Position numbers and translations under genes: made by a program
Source: Salinarimonas chemoclinalis
GTDB lineage: Bacteria; Pseudomonadota; Alphaproteobacteria; Rhizobiales; Beijerinckiaceae
Assembly: GCF_041514305.1 (NCBI RefSeq)
Contig: NZ_JBGMWH010000001.1
Location: 682,001-746,000 of the forward strand
DNA length: 64,000 bases
Reading direction: 5' to 3'
The notes under the pieces: generated by a model
What the model saw: the letters and a program-made list of their open reading frames with translations, nothing else
Database searches by the model: none
Told to the model about the DNA's origin: nothing
Part shown: piece after piece, positions 10,441-18,945 of the stretch
Layout: every line of letters starts with the position of its first letter
Numbering within the stretch: position 1 is the first letter of the stretch

Positions 10441-10938
10441 TCAGCCGCGCCGCGCCTTCTCCCAGCGCTTCACCGCCCGCTCGCGCCGCAGGCGCGTCAG
10501 GCGGCGCAGCCAGAAGATCCCGTCGAGCTGGTCGATCTCGTGCTGCAGGCAGGCGGCGCGGAAGCCCCCCGCCGTTTCCTCGCGGGCCGTGCCGTCGAGG
10601 CCGACGTATGCGACGCGAACGGATGCGGGGCGCTCCACCTCGTCGGTGATGCCGGGCATCGACACCGAACCCTCGGTGTAGCGCGCCGTCTCGGGCGAGG
10701 CCCACGCCACCCGCGGATCGCAGTAGACCGCGGGCGACGCGTCGCCGGGCAGCTCGAGCACGACGACGCGCAGCATGGCGCCGACATGCGGGCCGGTGAT
10801 GCCGACGCCCGGGGCGGCGCGCATCGTCTCGAGGAGGTCGTCGGCGAGCGCGCGGGTCTCGGCGTCGGGCGTGCCGACGGGTGCGGCGGGCGTCGCGAGC
10901 AGCGGATCGGGCCAGCGCAGGATCGCGCGTACCGGCAT
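10441..10938 (-). CDS. Peptide-deformylase-like protein lacking metal ligands
   Basis: A 165-residue protein aligned along its length with peptide deformylase, but all three signature motifs are altered. Motif 1 (GxGxAAxQ) reads GVGITGPH (44-51). Motif 2 (EGCLS) reads EGSVS (89-93), so the metal-binding Cys is Ser91. Motif 3 (HEXXH) reads HEIDQ (133-137), so the second His is Gln137. Two of the three metal ligands are therefore gone and classical deformylase activity is unlikely. The reading frame is intact with normal codon use, so it is probably maintained for another role. Its start overlaps the stop of the upstream gene (TGATG), indicating coupled translation. Confidence 0.8.
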   Translation of the reverse strand: MPVRAILRWPDPLLATPAAPVGTPDAETRALADDLLETMRAAPGVGITGPHVGAMLRVVVLELPGDASPAVYCDPRVAWASPETARYTEGSVSMPGITDEVERPASVRVAYVGLDGTAREETAGGFRAACLQHEIDQLDGIFWLRRLTRLRRERAVKRWEKARRG

Positions 10939-11453
10939 CAGCCCGCCTCGGAGGGCGTGCGGTCGAGCAGGCGGTCGATCGCCTGCTGGGCGGCCTCGAC
11001 CTCGGCCTCGTCGGGCAGCTCGCGGCCGCCGGAATTGAGGAAGGCGCTCGCCCGGGCGATCAGGCGCCTCAGCGCCGGGCCGGTCACGTCTGCGACGTGG
11101 GCGGCGTCCTGCGGCTCGCAGGGCGGGCGCAGCGCACGGATGGCGGTCGTCGCGAGCCGGTCCATGGCGCGGGTGAGGGTCTCGAACGCCTCCCGACGGT
11201 CCTCGGGGAGCGCCTCGTAGGCCGCCCGCGCGGCGGGCGCGCGGCGCAGGTGCGAGGCGGCGAAGTAGGCGGGGTAGTCCACCGGCCGCCAGGCGGCGAG
11301 ATCGTCGAACGCGCCTTCGTCCTCGGCCGCCAGCTCGACGAGCATGAGGACCTCGCTGAAGTGATTGAGATAGTCGTTCGAGAGACCGCCCGCCGTCGCG
11401 TCGGCGCCCTCGGGCGCCGGCGCCGCTCGCGTCTCGTCGATCGGGCCGTGCAT
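10938..11453 (-). CDS. Conserved hypothetical protein, helical, 171 aa
   Basis: Not recognised. The sequence is acidic and almost entirely helical, with SNDYLNHFSEVLMLVELAAED near the N-terminus and no signal peptide or membrane segment, so it is cytoplasmic. A start at 11453 (MHGPIDETRAA) gives an ordinary N-terminus; another ATG lies at 11489 (MRLLPDPDG). Its stop overlaps the start of the deformylase-like gene, so the two form an operon and may work together. It is divergent from the SRAP gene with about 120 bases between them. Confidence 0.6.
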   Translation of the reverse strand: MHGPIDETRAAPAPEGADATAGGLSNDYLNHFSEVLMLVELAAEDEGAFDDLAAWRPVDYPAYFAASHLRRAPAARAAYEALPEDRREAFETLTRAMDRLATTAIRALRPPCEPQDAAHVADVTGPALRRLIARASAFLNSGGRELPDEAEVEAAQQAIDRLLDRTPSEAG

Positions 11454-11574
11454 GGATGGTGCGCCGTCGGGATCGGGAAGGAGACGCATCCTCGCGCACG
11501 CGACCGAATAAAGTATTACCTTCGTTCCCGACACGGGCTCCCGGACCCCGGTTCCCGCGACCACGAGGTGCGAC

Positions 11575-12327
11575 ATGTGCGGCCGGTTCATCATCACCTC
11601 GACGCCGGAGGTTTTTCGCGACGGGTTCGGCTATGCGCAGACGCCGAACTTCCCCGCGCGCTACAACGTCGCGCCGACCCAGCCCGTGCCCATCGTCGTG
11701 CACGAGAACGGCGCGCCGCAGTTCCGGCTGGTGCGCTGGGGCTTCCTGCCCTCCTGGACGAAGGACCCGAAGGACTTCCCCCTCGTCATCAACGCCCGCG
11801 CGGAGACGCTGCTCGAGAAGCCGACCTTCAAGGCGGCGATGAAGCGTCGGCGCTGCGTCTTCCTCGCCGACGGCTTCTACGAGTGGCGCCGCGAGGGCCG
11901 CGTCAAGGCGCCCTACCTCGTCCGCATGGCATCCGGCGGGCCGATGCCGATGGCCGGCCTCTGGGAGACCTACAGCGATCCGAGCGGGGGCGAGATCGAC
12001 ACCGCCGCCATCGTCACCACCGACGCCAACGGCACGCTCTCGGCGATCCACCACCGCATGCCGGTGATCCTCTCGCGCGAGGACGTGCCGCGCTGGCTCG
12101 ACGCGACCGGCACGAGCGACGTCGAGGCCCGAGCCCTCGCGCGCCCCTGCCCGGACCCGTGGATCGCCATGGTCCCGGTCTCGCCGCGGGTGAACAAGGT
12201 GGCGAACGACGACGCGCGGAACATCGTGCCGCTCGACGGGGAAGCCCCGGCCCCGGAGGAGCCCCGCGCGGCGCGCGGGCGTGCGACGCGGAACACGGAC
12301 GAGGACGGGCAGGGGCGGTTGCTGTAG
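11575..12327 (+). CDS. SOS response-associated peptidase (SRAP, YedK/HMCES)
   Basis: A 250-residue SRAP protein. The N-terminal MCGRF places Cys2 as the residue that forms a covalent thiazolidine link with abasic sites in single-stranded DNA. RYNVAPTQPVP, the RWGFLPSW segment, the NARAET motif, CVFLADGFYEW and the IHHRMPVIL block with the catalytic His are all present. It shields abasic sites at stalled forks from breakage. The C-terminal 25 residues are a variable charged tail. The gene stands alone. No LexA box was recognised upstream. Confidence 0.95.
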   Translation: MCGRFIITSTPEVFRDGFGYAQTPNFPARYNVAPTQPVPIVVHENGAPQFRLVRWGFLPSWTKDPKDFPLVINARAETLLEKPTFKAAMKRRRCVFLADGFYEWRREGRVKAPYLVRMASGGPMPMAGLWETYSDPSGGEIDTAAIVTTDANGTLSAIHHRMPVILSREDVPRWLDATGTSDVEARALARPCPDPWIAMVPVSPRVNKVANDDARNIVPLDGEAPAPEEPRAARGRATRNTDEDGQGRLL

Positions 12328-12367
12328 GGGTCGAGGAAGCTCGGGATGGCAACGAGCGTCCTCTTGA

Positions 12368-12380
12368 TTGACAAGTTGTC
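12368..12380 (+). promoter_or_regulatory. TTGACA overlapped by a palindrome ahead of the toxin-antitoxin pair
   Basis: A TTGACA hexamer (12368-12373) is overlapped by the perfect odd palindrome GACAAGTTGTC (12370-12380), about 115 bases before the antitoxin ATG. A palindrome on a -35 box is what one expects of an autorepressed toxin-antitoxin operon. No good -10 follows at 17 bases, so this is tentative. Confidence 0.35.
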
Positions 12381-12494
12381 GAAGCGTCGGTAGGCATACT
12401 CAGAAGGGCGGCGGATCGCCACGTATCCCCAAGCCCGGCGGAAACACCTCCCGGCTGCGTGCATTCAGCTGCCGGGCGACTGACGAGGATGGCG

Positions 12495-12719
12495 ATGGTC
12501 ACTCGGTTTCTGCACCGCGGCCCCGAGCAGCCGACGTCCGAAAGCCCTGCCGAGCGCGACGCACGTATCCAGCGCGAGCGCGAGCTGATCGAAGAGGCGC
12601 GGCGGGAGATCGCTGACGGTCTCGCGATCGAGGGCGAGGACGCCCGCGAGCTCCTCCGGGCGTTGAGAGAGGGGCGTCCTGTCTCCATCCCGGACACCTC
12701 TTCGCCGCGGCTGCGCTGA
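12495..12719 (+). CDS. Putative antitoxin of a ParE/RelE-type pair
   Basis: A 74-residue, charged, helical protein (PAERDARIQRERELIEEARR) ending in a short Pro/Ser tail. The length, position six bases before a ParE-like toxin gene and acidic/basic helix pattern suggest the antitoxin. GACGAGG spaced six bases favours the ATG at 12495 over the one at 12489. The DNA-binding fold is not obvious by eye. The call depends on the neighbour. Confidence 0.55.
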   Translation: MVTRFLHRGPEQPTSESPAERDARIQRERELIEEARREIADGLAIEGEDARELLRALREGRPVSIPDTSSPRLR

Positions 12720-12725
12720 CGACTG

Positions 12726-13040
12726 ATGCCGGCACGACTGTCGCTCGCGCCCGCGGCGGCGCGCGATCTCGATTCCATTCGCGGATGGCGAACGCAGCCT
12801 GGTGCAGGGCGGGCAGCGGCGGAGGTGCTCTTCCAGGTACTCGACGCCGTCGACGACATTGCTCTCGCACCGGTCCGGTGGGCTCCGAGCAGGAACCATC
12901 AGGGCATGCGGGTGCGCTACGTGCGGGGACACGCGATCATCTACGAAGTCGAGCCGGACCTGCCAGGCACGCCGATCGAGAATATGGACGTGCTCTTCCT
13001 GCGCGTCTTCCAGCCGGGCCAGAACCGCACCGACCTGTGA
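12726..13040 (+). CDS. Type II toxin, RelE/ParE family
   Basis: A 104-residue RelE/ParE-fold protein. It has the N-terminal LSLAPAAARDLDSIRGW helix pattern, the central RNHQGMRVRYVRGHAIIYEV strands with the basic residues typical of ParE, and the terminal LFLRVFQPGQNRTDL. It either poisons gyrase (ParE) or cleaves ribosome-bound mRNA (RelE); sequence alone does not decide. It follows its presumed antitoxin by six bases. It is a native-composition chromosomal copy, one of two such pairs in the window. Confidence 0.75.
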   Translation: MPARLSLAPAAARDLDSIRGWRTQPGAGRAAAEVLFQVLDAVDDIALAPVRWAPSRNHQGMRVRYVRGHAIIYEVEPDLPGTPIENMDVLFLRVFQPGQNRTDL

Positions 13041-13124
13041 TGCCTCGGCAGCGCCGCGGTCCCCGCCACTTTCCTCCCGCGCCCGGCCGTCCTATACCCC
13101 CATGGCACGCGGGAGGAGAGCGGG

Positions 13125-13934
13125 ATGAGCGACATGCGGCTCGCGGTGGTCGGCGCGTCCGGGCGGATGGGCCGGACACTGGTGCGGACGATCGCCGAGA
13201 CGCCGGGCTGCGTCCTCTCCGGCGCCTTCGAGCGCCCGGGGGCGGACGGGGTCGGCGCGGACGCCGGCGTGCTCGCCGGGCTGCCGCCGCTCGGCGTCGC
13301 CGTCGGCGACGATCCCGAGCGCGCGCTCGAGGGCGCCGAAGCGGTGATCGACTTCACCGCCCCCGCCGCCACGACGGCGCTCGCCGGCCTGTGCGCCGCG
13401 CGCGGGATCGCGCACGTCGTCGGCACCACGGGCCTCTCCGCCGACGATCTTTCCGCCCTGCGCGAGGCCGCGCGGCGCTGCTGCGTCGTCCAGTCCGGCA
13501 ACATGTCGCTCGGCGTGAACCTGCTCGCGAGCCTGGTGCGGCGGGCCGCGCGCGCGCTCGGGCCGGAGTTCGACGTCGAGATCGTCGAGATGCACCATCG
13601 CCACAAGGTCGACGCCCCCTCCGGCACCGCGCTGCTGCTGGGCTCGGCCGCGGCGGAGGGCCGCGGCGTGTCGCTCGACGAGAAGGCCGTGCGCAGCCGC
13701 GACGGGCACGTCGGCCCCCGGCGCGAGGGCGACATCGGTTTCGCCACCCTCCGCGGCGGCTCCGTCGTCGGCGAGCATGCAGTGATCCTCGCAGGGTCCG
13801 GCGAGCGCATCGAGCTGCGCCACGTCGCCGAGGACCGCGGCCTGTTCGCCCGCGGCGCGGTGCAGGCGGCGCTATGGGCGCGGGGACGCACGCCCGGCTT
13901 CCATTCCATGGCCGACGTGCTCGGCCTCGATTGA
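13125..13934 (+). CDS. dapB: 4-hydroxy-tetrahydrodipicolinate reductase
   Basis: A 269-residue DapB. The nucleotide-binding VVGASGRMG sits at the N-terminus, VQSGNMSLGVNLL lies in the core, and the catalytic EMHHRHKVDAPSGTAL block (His-His and Lys of the substrate site) is complete. It reduces 4-hydroxy-tetrahydrodipicolinate with NAD(P)H in lysine and diaminopimelate synthesis. GGAGGAGAG just before the ATG supports the start at 13125. gpmA follows after 47 bases, so the two are probably co-transcribed. Confidence 0.97.
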   Translation: MSDMRLAVVGASGRMGRTLVRTIAETPGCVLSGAFERPGADGVGADAGVLAGLPPLGVAVGDDPERALEGAEAVIDFTAPAATTALAGLCAARGIAHVVGTTGLSADDLSALREAARRCCVVQSGNMSLGVNLLASLVRRAARALGPEFDVEIVEMHHRHKVDAPSGTALLLGSAAAEGRGVSLDEKAVRSRDGHVGPRREGDIGFATLRGGSVVGEHAVILAGSGERIELRHVAEDRGLFARGAVQAALWARGRTPGFHSMADVLGLD

Positions 13935-13981
13935 CGACGTCCCCCTCACATCCCCTCACGAACGAGAAGGACCAGTCCCCC

Positions 13982-14602
13982 ATGGAGCGTCTCCTCGTGC
14001 TCGCCCGCCACGGGCAGAGCGACTGGAACAAGAAGAACCTCTTCACCGGCTGGAAGGACCCCGACCTCACCGAGCTCGGCGTCGAGGAGGCCGAGCTCGG
14101 CGGGCGGCGGCTGAAGGAGCGCGGCTACGCGTTCGACGTCGCCTTCACCTCCGCGCTGTCGCGCGCGCAGCGCACCTGCGCGATCATGCTCGGCGAACTC
14201 GGCCAGCCGGGCCTCGAGACCATCGCCGACGCCGCCATCAACGAGCGCGACTACGGCGACCTCGCGGGCCTGAACAAGGACGACGCCCGCGCCAGGTGGG
14301 GCGAGGAGCAGGTCTTCCTGTGGCGGCGCTCCTACGACGTCCAGCCGCCGGGCGGGGAGAGCCTCAAGGACACGGTCGCGCGCGTGCTGCCCTACTACAT
14401 CCGCGAGATCCTCCCCCGCGTGATGCGTGGGCAGAGGGTGCTCGTCGCAGCCCACGGCAATTCCCTGCGCGCGCTGATGATGGTGCTCGACGGGATGACG
14501 ACGGAGGAGGTCTCCAAGCTCGAGCTGCCCACGGGCATCCCCTTCGTCTACCGCCTCGGGGAGGACACGCGCGTCGTCTCCAAGGAGACGATCGACACGT
14601 GA
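13982..14602 (+). CDS. gpmA: 2,3-bisphosphoglycerate-dependent phosphoglycerate mutase
   Basis: A 206-residue histidine-phosphatase-fold enzyme. The phosphorylated His10 lies in LVLARHGQSDWN, the ENLFTGW-type segment reads KNLFTGWKD, the ERDYGDLAG motif is intact and the second histidine is in LVAAHGNSLRAL. It interconverts 3- and 2-phosphoglycerate. At 206 residues it is the short alphaproteobacterial form. The stop overlaps the GTG start of alkB (GTGA), so translation is coupled. Confidence 0.96.
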   Translation: MERLLVLARHGQSDWNKKNLFTGWKDPDLTELGVEEAELGGRRLKERGYAFDVAFTSALSRAQRTCAIMLGELGQPGLETIADAAINERDYGDLAGLNKDDARARWGEEQVFLWRRSYDVQPPGGESLKDTVARVLPYYIREILPRVMRGQRVLVAAHGNSLRALMMVLDGMTTEEVSKLELPTGIPFVYRLGEDTRVVSKETIDT

Positions 14603-15255
14603 GCGCCCCGCGGCTCGCGCTGGCGCCGGGGCTGCTCCACGTCCCCGGCTACCTCGATCGGGACGCGCAGGCGCGCCTGCGCGACGCCGTGCGCGCCGTG
14701 GTGCGCGCCGCGCCGCTGTTCACGCCGCGCATGCCGCGCACGGGAAAGCCCTTCTCCGTGCGCATGACGAACTGCGGCGACCTCGGCTGGGTGTCCGACG
14801 AGGCGGGCTATCGCTACCAGCCGTTCCATCCGGCGACCGGCGCGCCCTGGCCGGCGATGCCCGACATCGTCCGCGAGGCCTGGGAGGCGCTCGCCGGCCA
14901 TCCCCATCCGCCGCAGGCCTGCCTGATCAACTGGTACGAGCCGAGCGCGCGCATGGGCCTGCACCAGGATCGCGACGAGGCCGATCTCGAGGCGCCGGTG
15001 GTCTCGCTCTCGCTCGGCGACACGGCGGTGTTCCGGTTCGGCGGCACCGAGCGCAAGGCGCCCACGCGCTCGATCCGGCTGGCGTCGGGCGACGCGGTCG
15101 TGATCGGCGGCGCCTCGCGGCTCGCCTTCCACGGCGTCGACCGCATCCTGCCCGGCACCGCGACGCTGCTCGACGCGCCCGGGCGCATCAACCTCACCCT
15201 GCGCCGCGTGACCCCGCCCGGCCGCCCCGACGCCCCGATCGGAGGACCCCCATGA
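14599..15255 (+). CDS. alkB: AlkB-type 2-oxoglutarate/Fe(II) dioxygenase (DNA repair)
   Basis: A 218-residue AlkB. The iron triad is visible as HQDRDE (His and Asp) and the later His in RLAFHGVDR. The C-terminal RINLTLRR is the RxNxTxR motif binding 2-oxoglutarate and substrate. INWYEPSARMGLHQD is the usual fold signature. It removes 1-methyladenine and 3-methylcytosine by oxidation. The GTG at 14599 overlaps the gpmA stop, and its own stop overlaps the next ATG, giving a tightly packed gpmA-alkB-secreted protein run. Confidence 0.92.
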   Translation: MSAPRLALAPGLLHVPGYLDRDAQARLRDAVRAVVRAAPLFTPRMPRTGKPFSVRMTNCGDLGWVSDEAGYRYQPFHPATGAPWPAMPDIVREAWEALAGHPHPPQACLINWYEPSARMGLHQDRDEADLEAPVVSLSLGDTAVFRFGGTERKAPTRSIRLASGDAVVIGGASRLAFHGVDRILPGTATLLDAPGRINLTLRRVTPPGRPDAPIGGPP

Positions 15256-16274
15256 CAGCACGCCCCCGCCGCATTCGCCGCGGCCTGCGCTCCGCCACCG
15301 CCGCCGTTCTCGCGCTCGCGACGCTCGCGAGCGGACCGGCCCTCTCCCAGCAGGGCGAGGCGTCCGCGGCGGCGCCGTCCGACACGCGTCCCGTGGACCG
15401 GCTCACCTTCCTCCCCGGAGCCTCGATCGGCGTCGCGCCGCTCCCGGGCATGCGGCCTTCGACGCGCTTCCTCGGTTTCGAGAACCCGCAGGACGGCACC
15501 TTCATCGCGCTCGTCACCGCGCCCCCCGAGGAGTGGGACGCGATCTCGCGGCGCTACGCGCTCGAGAACCTGCCTCCACAGGGCTACTCCGATCCGCAGC
15601 GCCAGGAGATCACGATCGAAGGCGCGTCCGAGGCGTTCCTGGTCTCGGGCGAGCAGCGGCTCCAGCAGAGCCTCTCGGTCGACAAGTGGGTCGTCGCGGC
15701 GCGCACGCCCGAGCAGGTCGCCCTCGTGATCGCCCAGCGGGTCCCGCTCCAGCCGGCCTACACCCGCCAGGCGATCGAGGCGGCGCTCGCGACGATCACG
15801 CTGCGCGCGCCGCCCGGGCTCGACGAGCAGATCGCCGCGCTCCCCTTCGCCATCGGGGATCGCGCGGGCTTCCGTCCGGTGCGCGTGACGGGCGGCAACT
15901 CCATCCTCCTCACCGAAGGCGAGAACAACGTCGTGGAGGCCGCGAACCAGCCGATCGTGATCGTCGCCGCCTCGCAGGAGATGTCGCCGCCGGAGGATCG
16001 CCGCGACGATTTCGCACGCCGCGCCGTCTTGGGCCTCGCCGGCCTCTCGGACGTGCGGATCGAGCGCTCGCAGGGCTTTCGCCAGGACAATTCCGATTGG
16101 CACGAGATCCAGGCGACGGCCACCGAGCGCTCCGGCGTGCCGGTCGTCGTGCAGCAGACCCTGCGCTTCACCGACGGGGGCTTCATCCGCGTGCTGGGCG
16201 TGGCGAAGGACGCCGAGCGCGAGACCTGGACGCCACGCTTCCGCGCCCTCGCCGATTCCCTGGCGCCGCGCTGA
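15252..16274 (+). CDS. Secreted protein of unknown function
   Basis: A 340-residue protein with a Sec signal (TAAVLALATLASGPALSQ) and a mature part rich in short beta strands. It contains VDRLTFLPGASIGVAPLPGM, then SVDKWVVAARTPEQVALVI and a C-terminal VQQTLRFTDGGFIRVLGV. Similar periplasmic proteins occur in alphaproteobacteria without known function. ATGA overlap with alkB makes it the third gene of that unit. It converges with the PAP2 gene, only ten bases away. No catalytic motif is recognised. Confidence 0.65.
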   Translation: MTARPRRIRRGLRSATAAVLALATLASGPALSQQGEASAAAPSDTRPVDRLTFLPGASIGVAPLPGMRPSTRFLGFENPQDGTFIALVTAPPEEWDAISRRYALENLPPQGYSDPQRQEITIEGASEAFLVSGEQRLQQSLSVDKWVVAARTPEQVALVIAQRVPLQPAYTRQAIEAALATITLRAPPGLDEQIAALPFAIGDRAGFRPVRVTGGNSILLTEGENNVVEAANQPIVIVAASQEMSPPEDRRDDFARRAVLGLAGLSDVRIERSQGFRQDNSDWHEIQATATERSGVPVVVQQTLRFTDGGFIRVLGVAKDAERETWTPRFRALADSLAPR

Positions 16275-16284
16275 GGCGCCGTCG

Positions 16285-17052
16285 CTACTCGATCCGCGCC
16301 GCATCGGGCCGCTCGACGGCGCGGGTAACCTGCAGCCGAAGCATGATCACCGACGCGCCGAGCGCCCAGACCGCACCGATCGTCCAGCCGGCGAGGACGT
16401 CGGTCGGCCAGTGGACGCCGAGGTAGACCCGGCTCGCCCCGACGAGGAGCGTCAGAAGCACGGCCACCGTGACGAGGTAGATCCGCAGCCGCCGCCGCGT
16501 CAGCACCCGCGAGACCAGCGCCGACAGCGTCAGGTAGACCGTCGCCGACATCATCGAGTGCCCCGAGGGAAAACTCGCCGTGTAGACGATGCTGCCGTGG
16601 GGCACGAGGTCGGGCCGCGGCCGGTCGAAGCCGGACTTGAGCAGCGTCGAGAGCAGGATGCCCCCGCCGATCGCCAGCGCGACCGCGAGCGCGGCGCGCG
16701 GCAGCTTCGCCACGAGCAGGAACACGACGGCGATCGCGGTCAGGAGCGTCAGCACGCCGGTTCCGCCGAGCGCGGTGAAGTCGCGCATCATCTCCTCGAA
16801 CCAGCCGGGGCCGATCGGGTCGGAGAGGTCGCCGGGCACGCGCAGAGCGACGAGGATCGCCTCGTCGATCGCATGCGTCTCGCCCTCCAGCACCTCGTCG
16901 GCCAGCGCGATGAAGCCCCACACGCCCCCGGCGAGGAGTGCGAGGACCAGGAGCGTCGCGCGGTTCTCGAGGACGGTGGCGAGGAGGAGGCGGCCATGCT
17001 TCATCGCCGTCGCAACGCGAAGCCCCCGCCGATCGATCCCGTCGCCGCTCAT
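16285..17052 (-). CDS. PAP2-family membrane phosphatase
   Basis: A 255-residue membrane protein with about six hydrophobic segments and the three phosphatase motifs: KSGFDRPRP, PSGH in TASFPSGHSMM, and SRVYLGVHWPTD. The active site faces the periplasm in this family, which dephosphorylates undecaprenyl pyrophosphate, phosphatidic acid or similar lipids. The start may be 17052 or the ATG at 17004, just before the first hydrophobic stretch. It lies five bases after map and is probably co-transcribed with it. Confidence 0.88.
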   Translation of the reverse strand: MSGDGIDRRGLRVATAMKHGRLLLATVLENRATLLVLALLAGGVWGFIALADEVLEGETHAIDEAILVALRVPGDLSDPIGPGWFEEMMRDFTALGGTGVLTLLTAIAVVFLLVAKLPRAALAVALAIGGGILLSTLLKSGFDRPRPDLVPHGSIVYTASFPSGHSMMSATVYLTLSALVSRVLTRRRLRIYLVTVAVLLTLLVGASRVYLGVHWPTDVLAGWTIGAVWALGASVIMLRLQVTRAVERPDAARIE

Positions 17053-17056
17053 CGCC

Positions 17057-17884
17057 TCAGCCGCGGTAGGGCGGCTTGTCCCAGCCGCTGGGCGAGAGGG
17101 TGAAGATCTCGCAGCCCGTCTCGGTCACGCCGACCGTGTGCTCGAATTGTGCCGAGAGCGAGCGGTCCCGGGTCACCGCGGTCCAGCCGTCGCCCAGCAC
17201 CTTCACGTGGGGGCGGCCGAGGTTGATCATGGGCTCGATCGTGAAGAGCATGCCGGGCTCGAGCGGCACGTCGTAGGCGGGCTCGACGAAGTGCAGGATC
17301 GTCGGCGCGTCGTGGAAGACGCGGCCGAGCCCGTGGCCGCAGAAGTCGCGCACGACCGAGCAGCGCTCGCCCTCGGCATAGGCCTGGATCGCCGCGCCGA
17401 TGGCGTTCGTCGTGGCGCCGGGCTTCACCGCGGCGATGCCGCGCATCAGCGCTTCCCAGGTGATCTCGCACAGCCGCTCGGCCCTGCGTGGAACCGCGCC
17501 GACGTAGAACATCCGGCTCGAATCGCCGTGCCAGCCGTCGACGATGAGGGTGATGTCGATGTTGACGATGTCGCCGTCGCGCAGCGGCTTGTCGTTGGGG
17601 ATGCCGTGGCAGACCACGTGGTTGATCGAGGTGCAGATCGCCTTCGGATAGCCGCGGTAGAACAGCGGCGCCGGATAGGCGCCGTGGTCCATGGCGAACT
17701 CGAAGGCGAGCTTGTCGAGCGCGTCGGTGGTGACGCCCGGCGCGACGTGCTCGACCATCAGATCGAGCGCCTTGGCCGTGAGCTGCCCGGCGCGGCGCAT
17801 CGCCTCGAAGGCCTCCGGCCCGTGGATCGGCGGCGTCTTGCCGCCGGCGCGGCGTTCGATCTCGTCGGTCTCGTCGAGGGTCAT
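17057..17884 (-). CDS. map: Type I methionine aminopeptidase
   Basis: A 275-residue type I MetAP. Metal ligands are recognisable in NIDITLIVDGWHGDSS (two Asp), GHGLGRVFHDAP (His) and the two late Glu in FTIEPMINLG and the C-terminal QFEHTVGVTETG. It removes the initiator Met in the cytosol. The start at 17884 gives MTLDETDEIERR; the longer frame to 18022 is a low-complexity leader that overlaps the divergent gene's region. The family call is certain. Confidence 0.96.
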   Translation of the reverse strand: MTLDETDEIERRAGGKTPPIHGPEAFEAMRRAGQLTAKALDLMVEHVAPGVTTDALDKLAFEFAMDHGAYPAPLFYRGYPKAICTSINHVVCHGIPNDKPLRDGDIVNIDITLIVDGWHGDSSRMFYVGAVPRRAERLCEITWEALMRGIAAVKPGATTNAIGAAIQAYAEGERCSVVRDFCGHGLGRVFHDAPTILHFVEPAYDVPLEPGMLFTIEPMINLGRPHVKVLGDGWTAVTRDRSLSAQFEHTVGVTETGCEIFTLSPSGWDKPPYRG

Positions 17885-18051
17885 CGCATCCTGTTCCTGT
17901 CGGGGGAGACCATAAGCCCCGCGGCCGCCCCGCGCAAAGGGCGGCGTGCCGTCACGCTTGCCCCGTCGCGCCGGGGATGGCAGGAAGGCGCGCCTCCGGT
18001 GCGCCGCCCCCGCTCGCGCCATCCGCCCGGCGGCAGACGAGGTCGAGATCC

Positions 18052-18888
18052 GTGACGAACGAGCCCGCGCCCTACGGCGCCCATTCCCCCGACGGCCTGG
18101 TGCGCTGGCTCATCGAGCGGACCCGCGCGGCCGGCGACGGCTGGCTGTCGAAGCGCGTCTCCTTCCTCCTGCGGCGTCTCGCCGTCAAGCGGCTGGCGGG
18201 ACGTCCCGTCGACATCGAGACGCTGGGGGCGAAGTTCCGGCTCTGGCCCTACAACAATGTCTGCGAGAAGCGAATCCTGTTCACGCCGCAGTATTTCGAC
18301 GGGCTGGAGCGGGAGATCCTGGCCGCGCGCATCGGGCCGGGGTTCACGTTCATCGACATCGGCGCGAACATCGGCGCCTACGCGCTCTTCGTCGCCGCCC
18401 GCGCCGGGCGGGACGCGCGCATCCTGTGCGTCGAGCCGCAGCCCGACGTGTTCGACCGGCTCGTCTACAACGTGCGCCTCAATCCCTTCGCCACGGTCAA
18501 GGCGATCGACTGCGCCGTGGCGGACAAGGCGGGCGAACTCACGCTCTTCCTCGAGCCGTCGAACTCCGGCGAGACCTCGATGAAGATCGTCGGCTCCGGC
18601 GGCGCGAGCGCCATCCGCGTGCCGGCGACGACACTGCTCGACCTCGTGCGGCGCGAGGGCTTCGAGCGCGTCGACGCGATCAAGCTCGACGTCGAGGGCG
18701 CCGAGGACGTGATCCTCGAGCCCTTCCTGCGCGAGGCGCCCCGCGACCTCTGGCCGAGCCTGATGATCGTCGAGGACGGCTCCGGCCGCTGGCAGGTCGA
18801 CCTCGCCCGCATCGTCCAGGACGCGGGCTACCGCATCGTGGCGAAGACGAAGCTGAACTTCGTCTTCGAACGCGTCGGCTCCCCGTAG
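18052..18888 (+). CDS. FkbM-family SAM-dependent methyltransferase
   Basis: A 278-residue protein with the FkbM pattern: FTFIDIGANIGAYALF (SAM motif I), CVEPQPDVFDRLVYN (motif II), and DAIKLDVEGAEDVIL, the signature for this O-methyltransferase family. Members commonly methylate sugar or polyketide hydroxyls. A GTG at 18052 preceded by a weak GAGG is chosen over the earlier frame. It is divergent from map and converges with mfd. No glycan or natural-product genes are adjacent, so the acceptor is unknown. Confidence 0.85.
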   Translation: MTNEPAPYGAHSPDGLVRWLIERTRAAGDGWLSKRVSFLLRRLAVKRLAGRPVDIETLGAKFRLWPYNNVCEKRILFTPQYFDGLEREILAARIGPGFTFIDIGANIGAYALFVAARAGRDARILCVEPQPDVFDRLVYNVRLNPFATVKAIDCAVADKAGELTLFLEPSNSGETSMKIVGSGGASAIRVPATTLLDLVRREGFERVDAIKLDVEGAEDVILEPFLREAPRDLWPSLMIVEDGSGRWQVDLARIVQDAGYRIVAKTKLNFVFERVGSP

Positions 18889-18945
18889 GAGCGGGCCGCC
18901 GCGCCCGTCCGGCCCGGGGCCGCGCGACGGAGCACCGCGGGAGGA

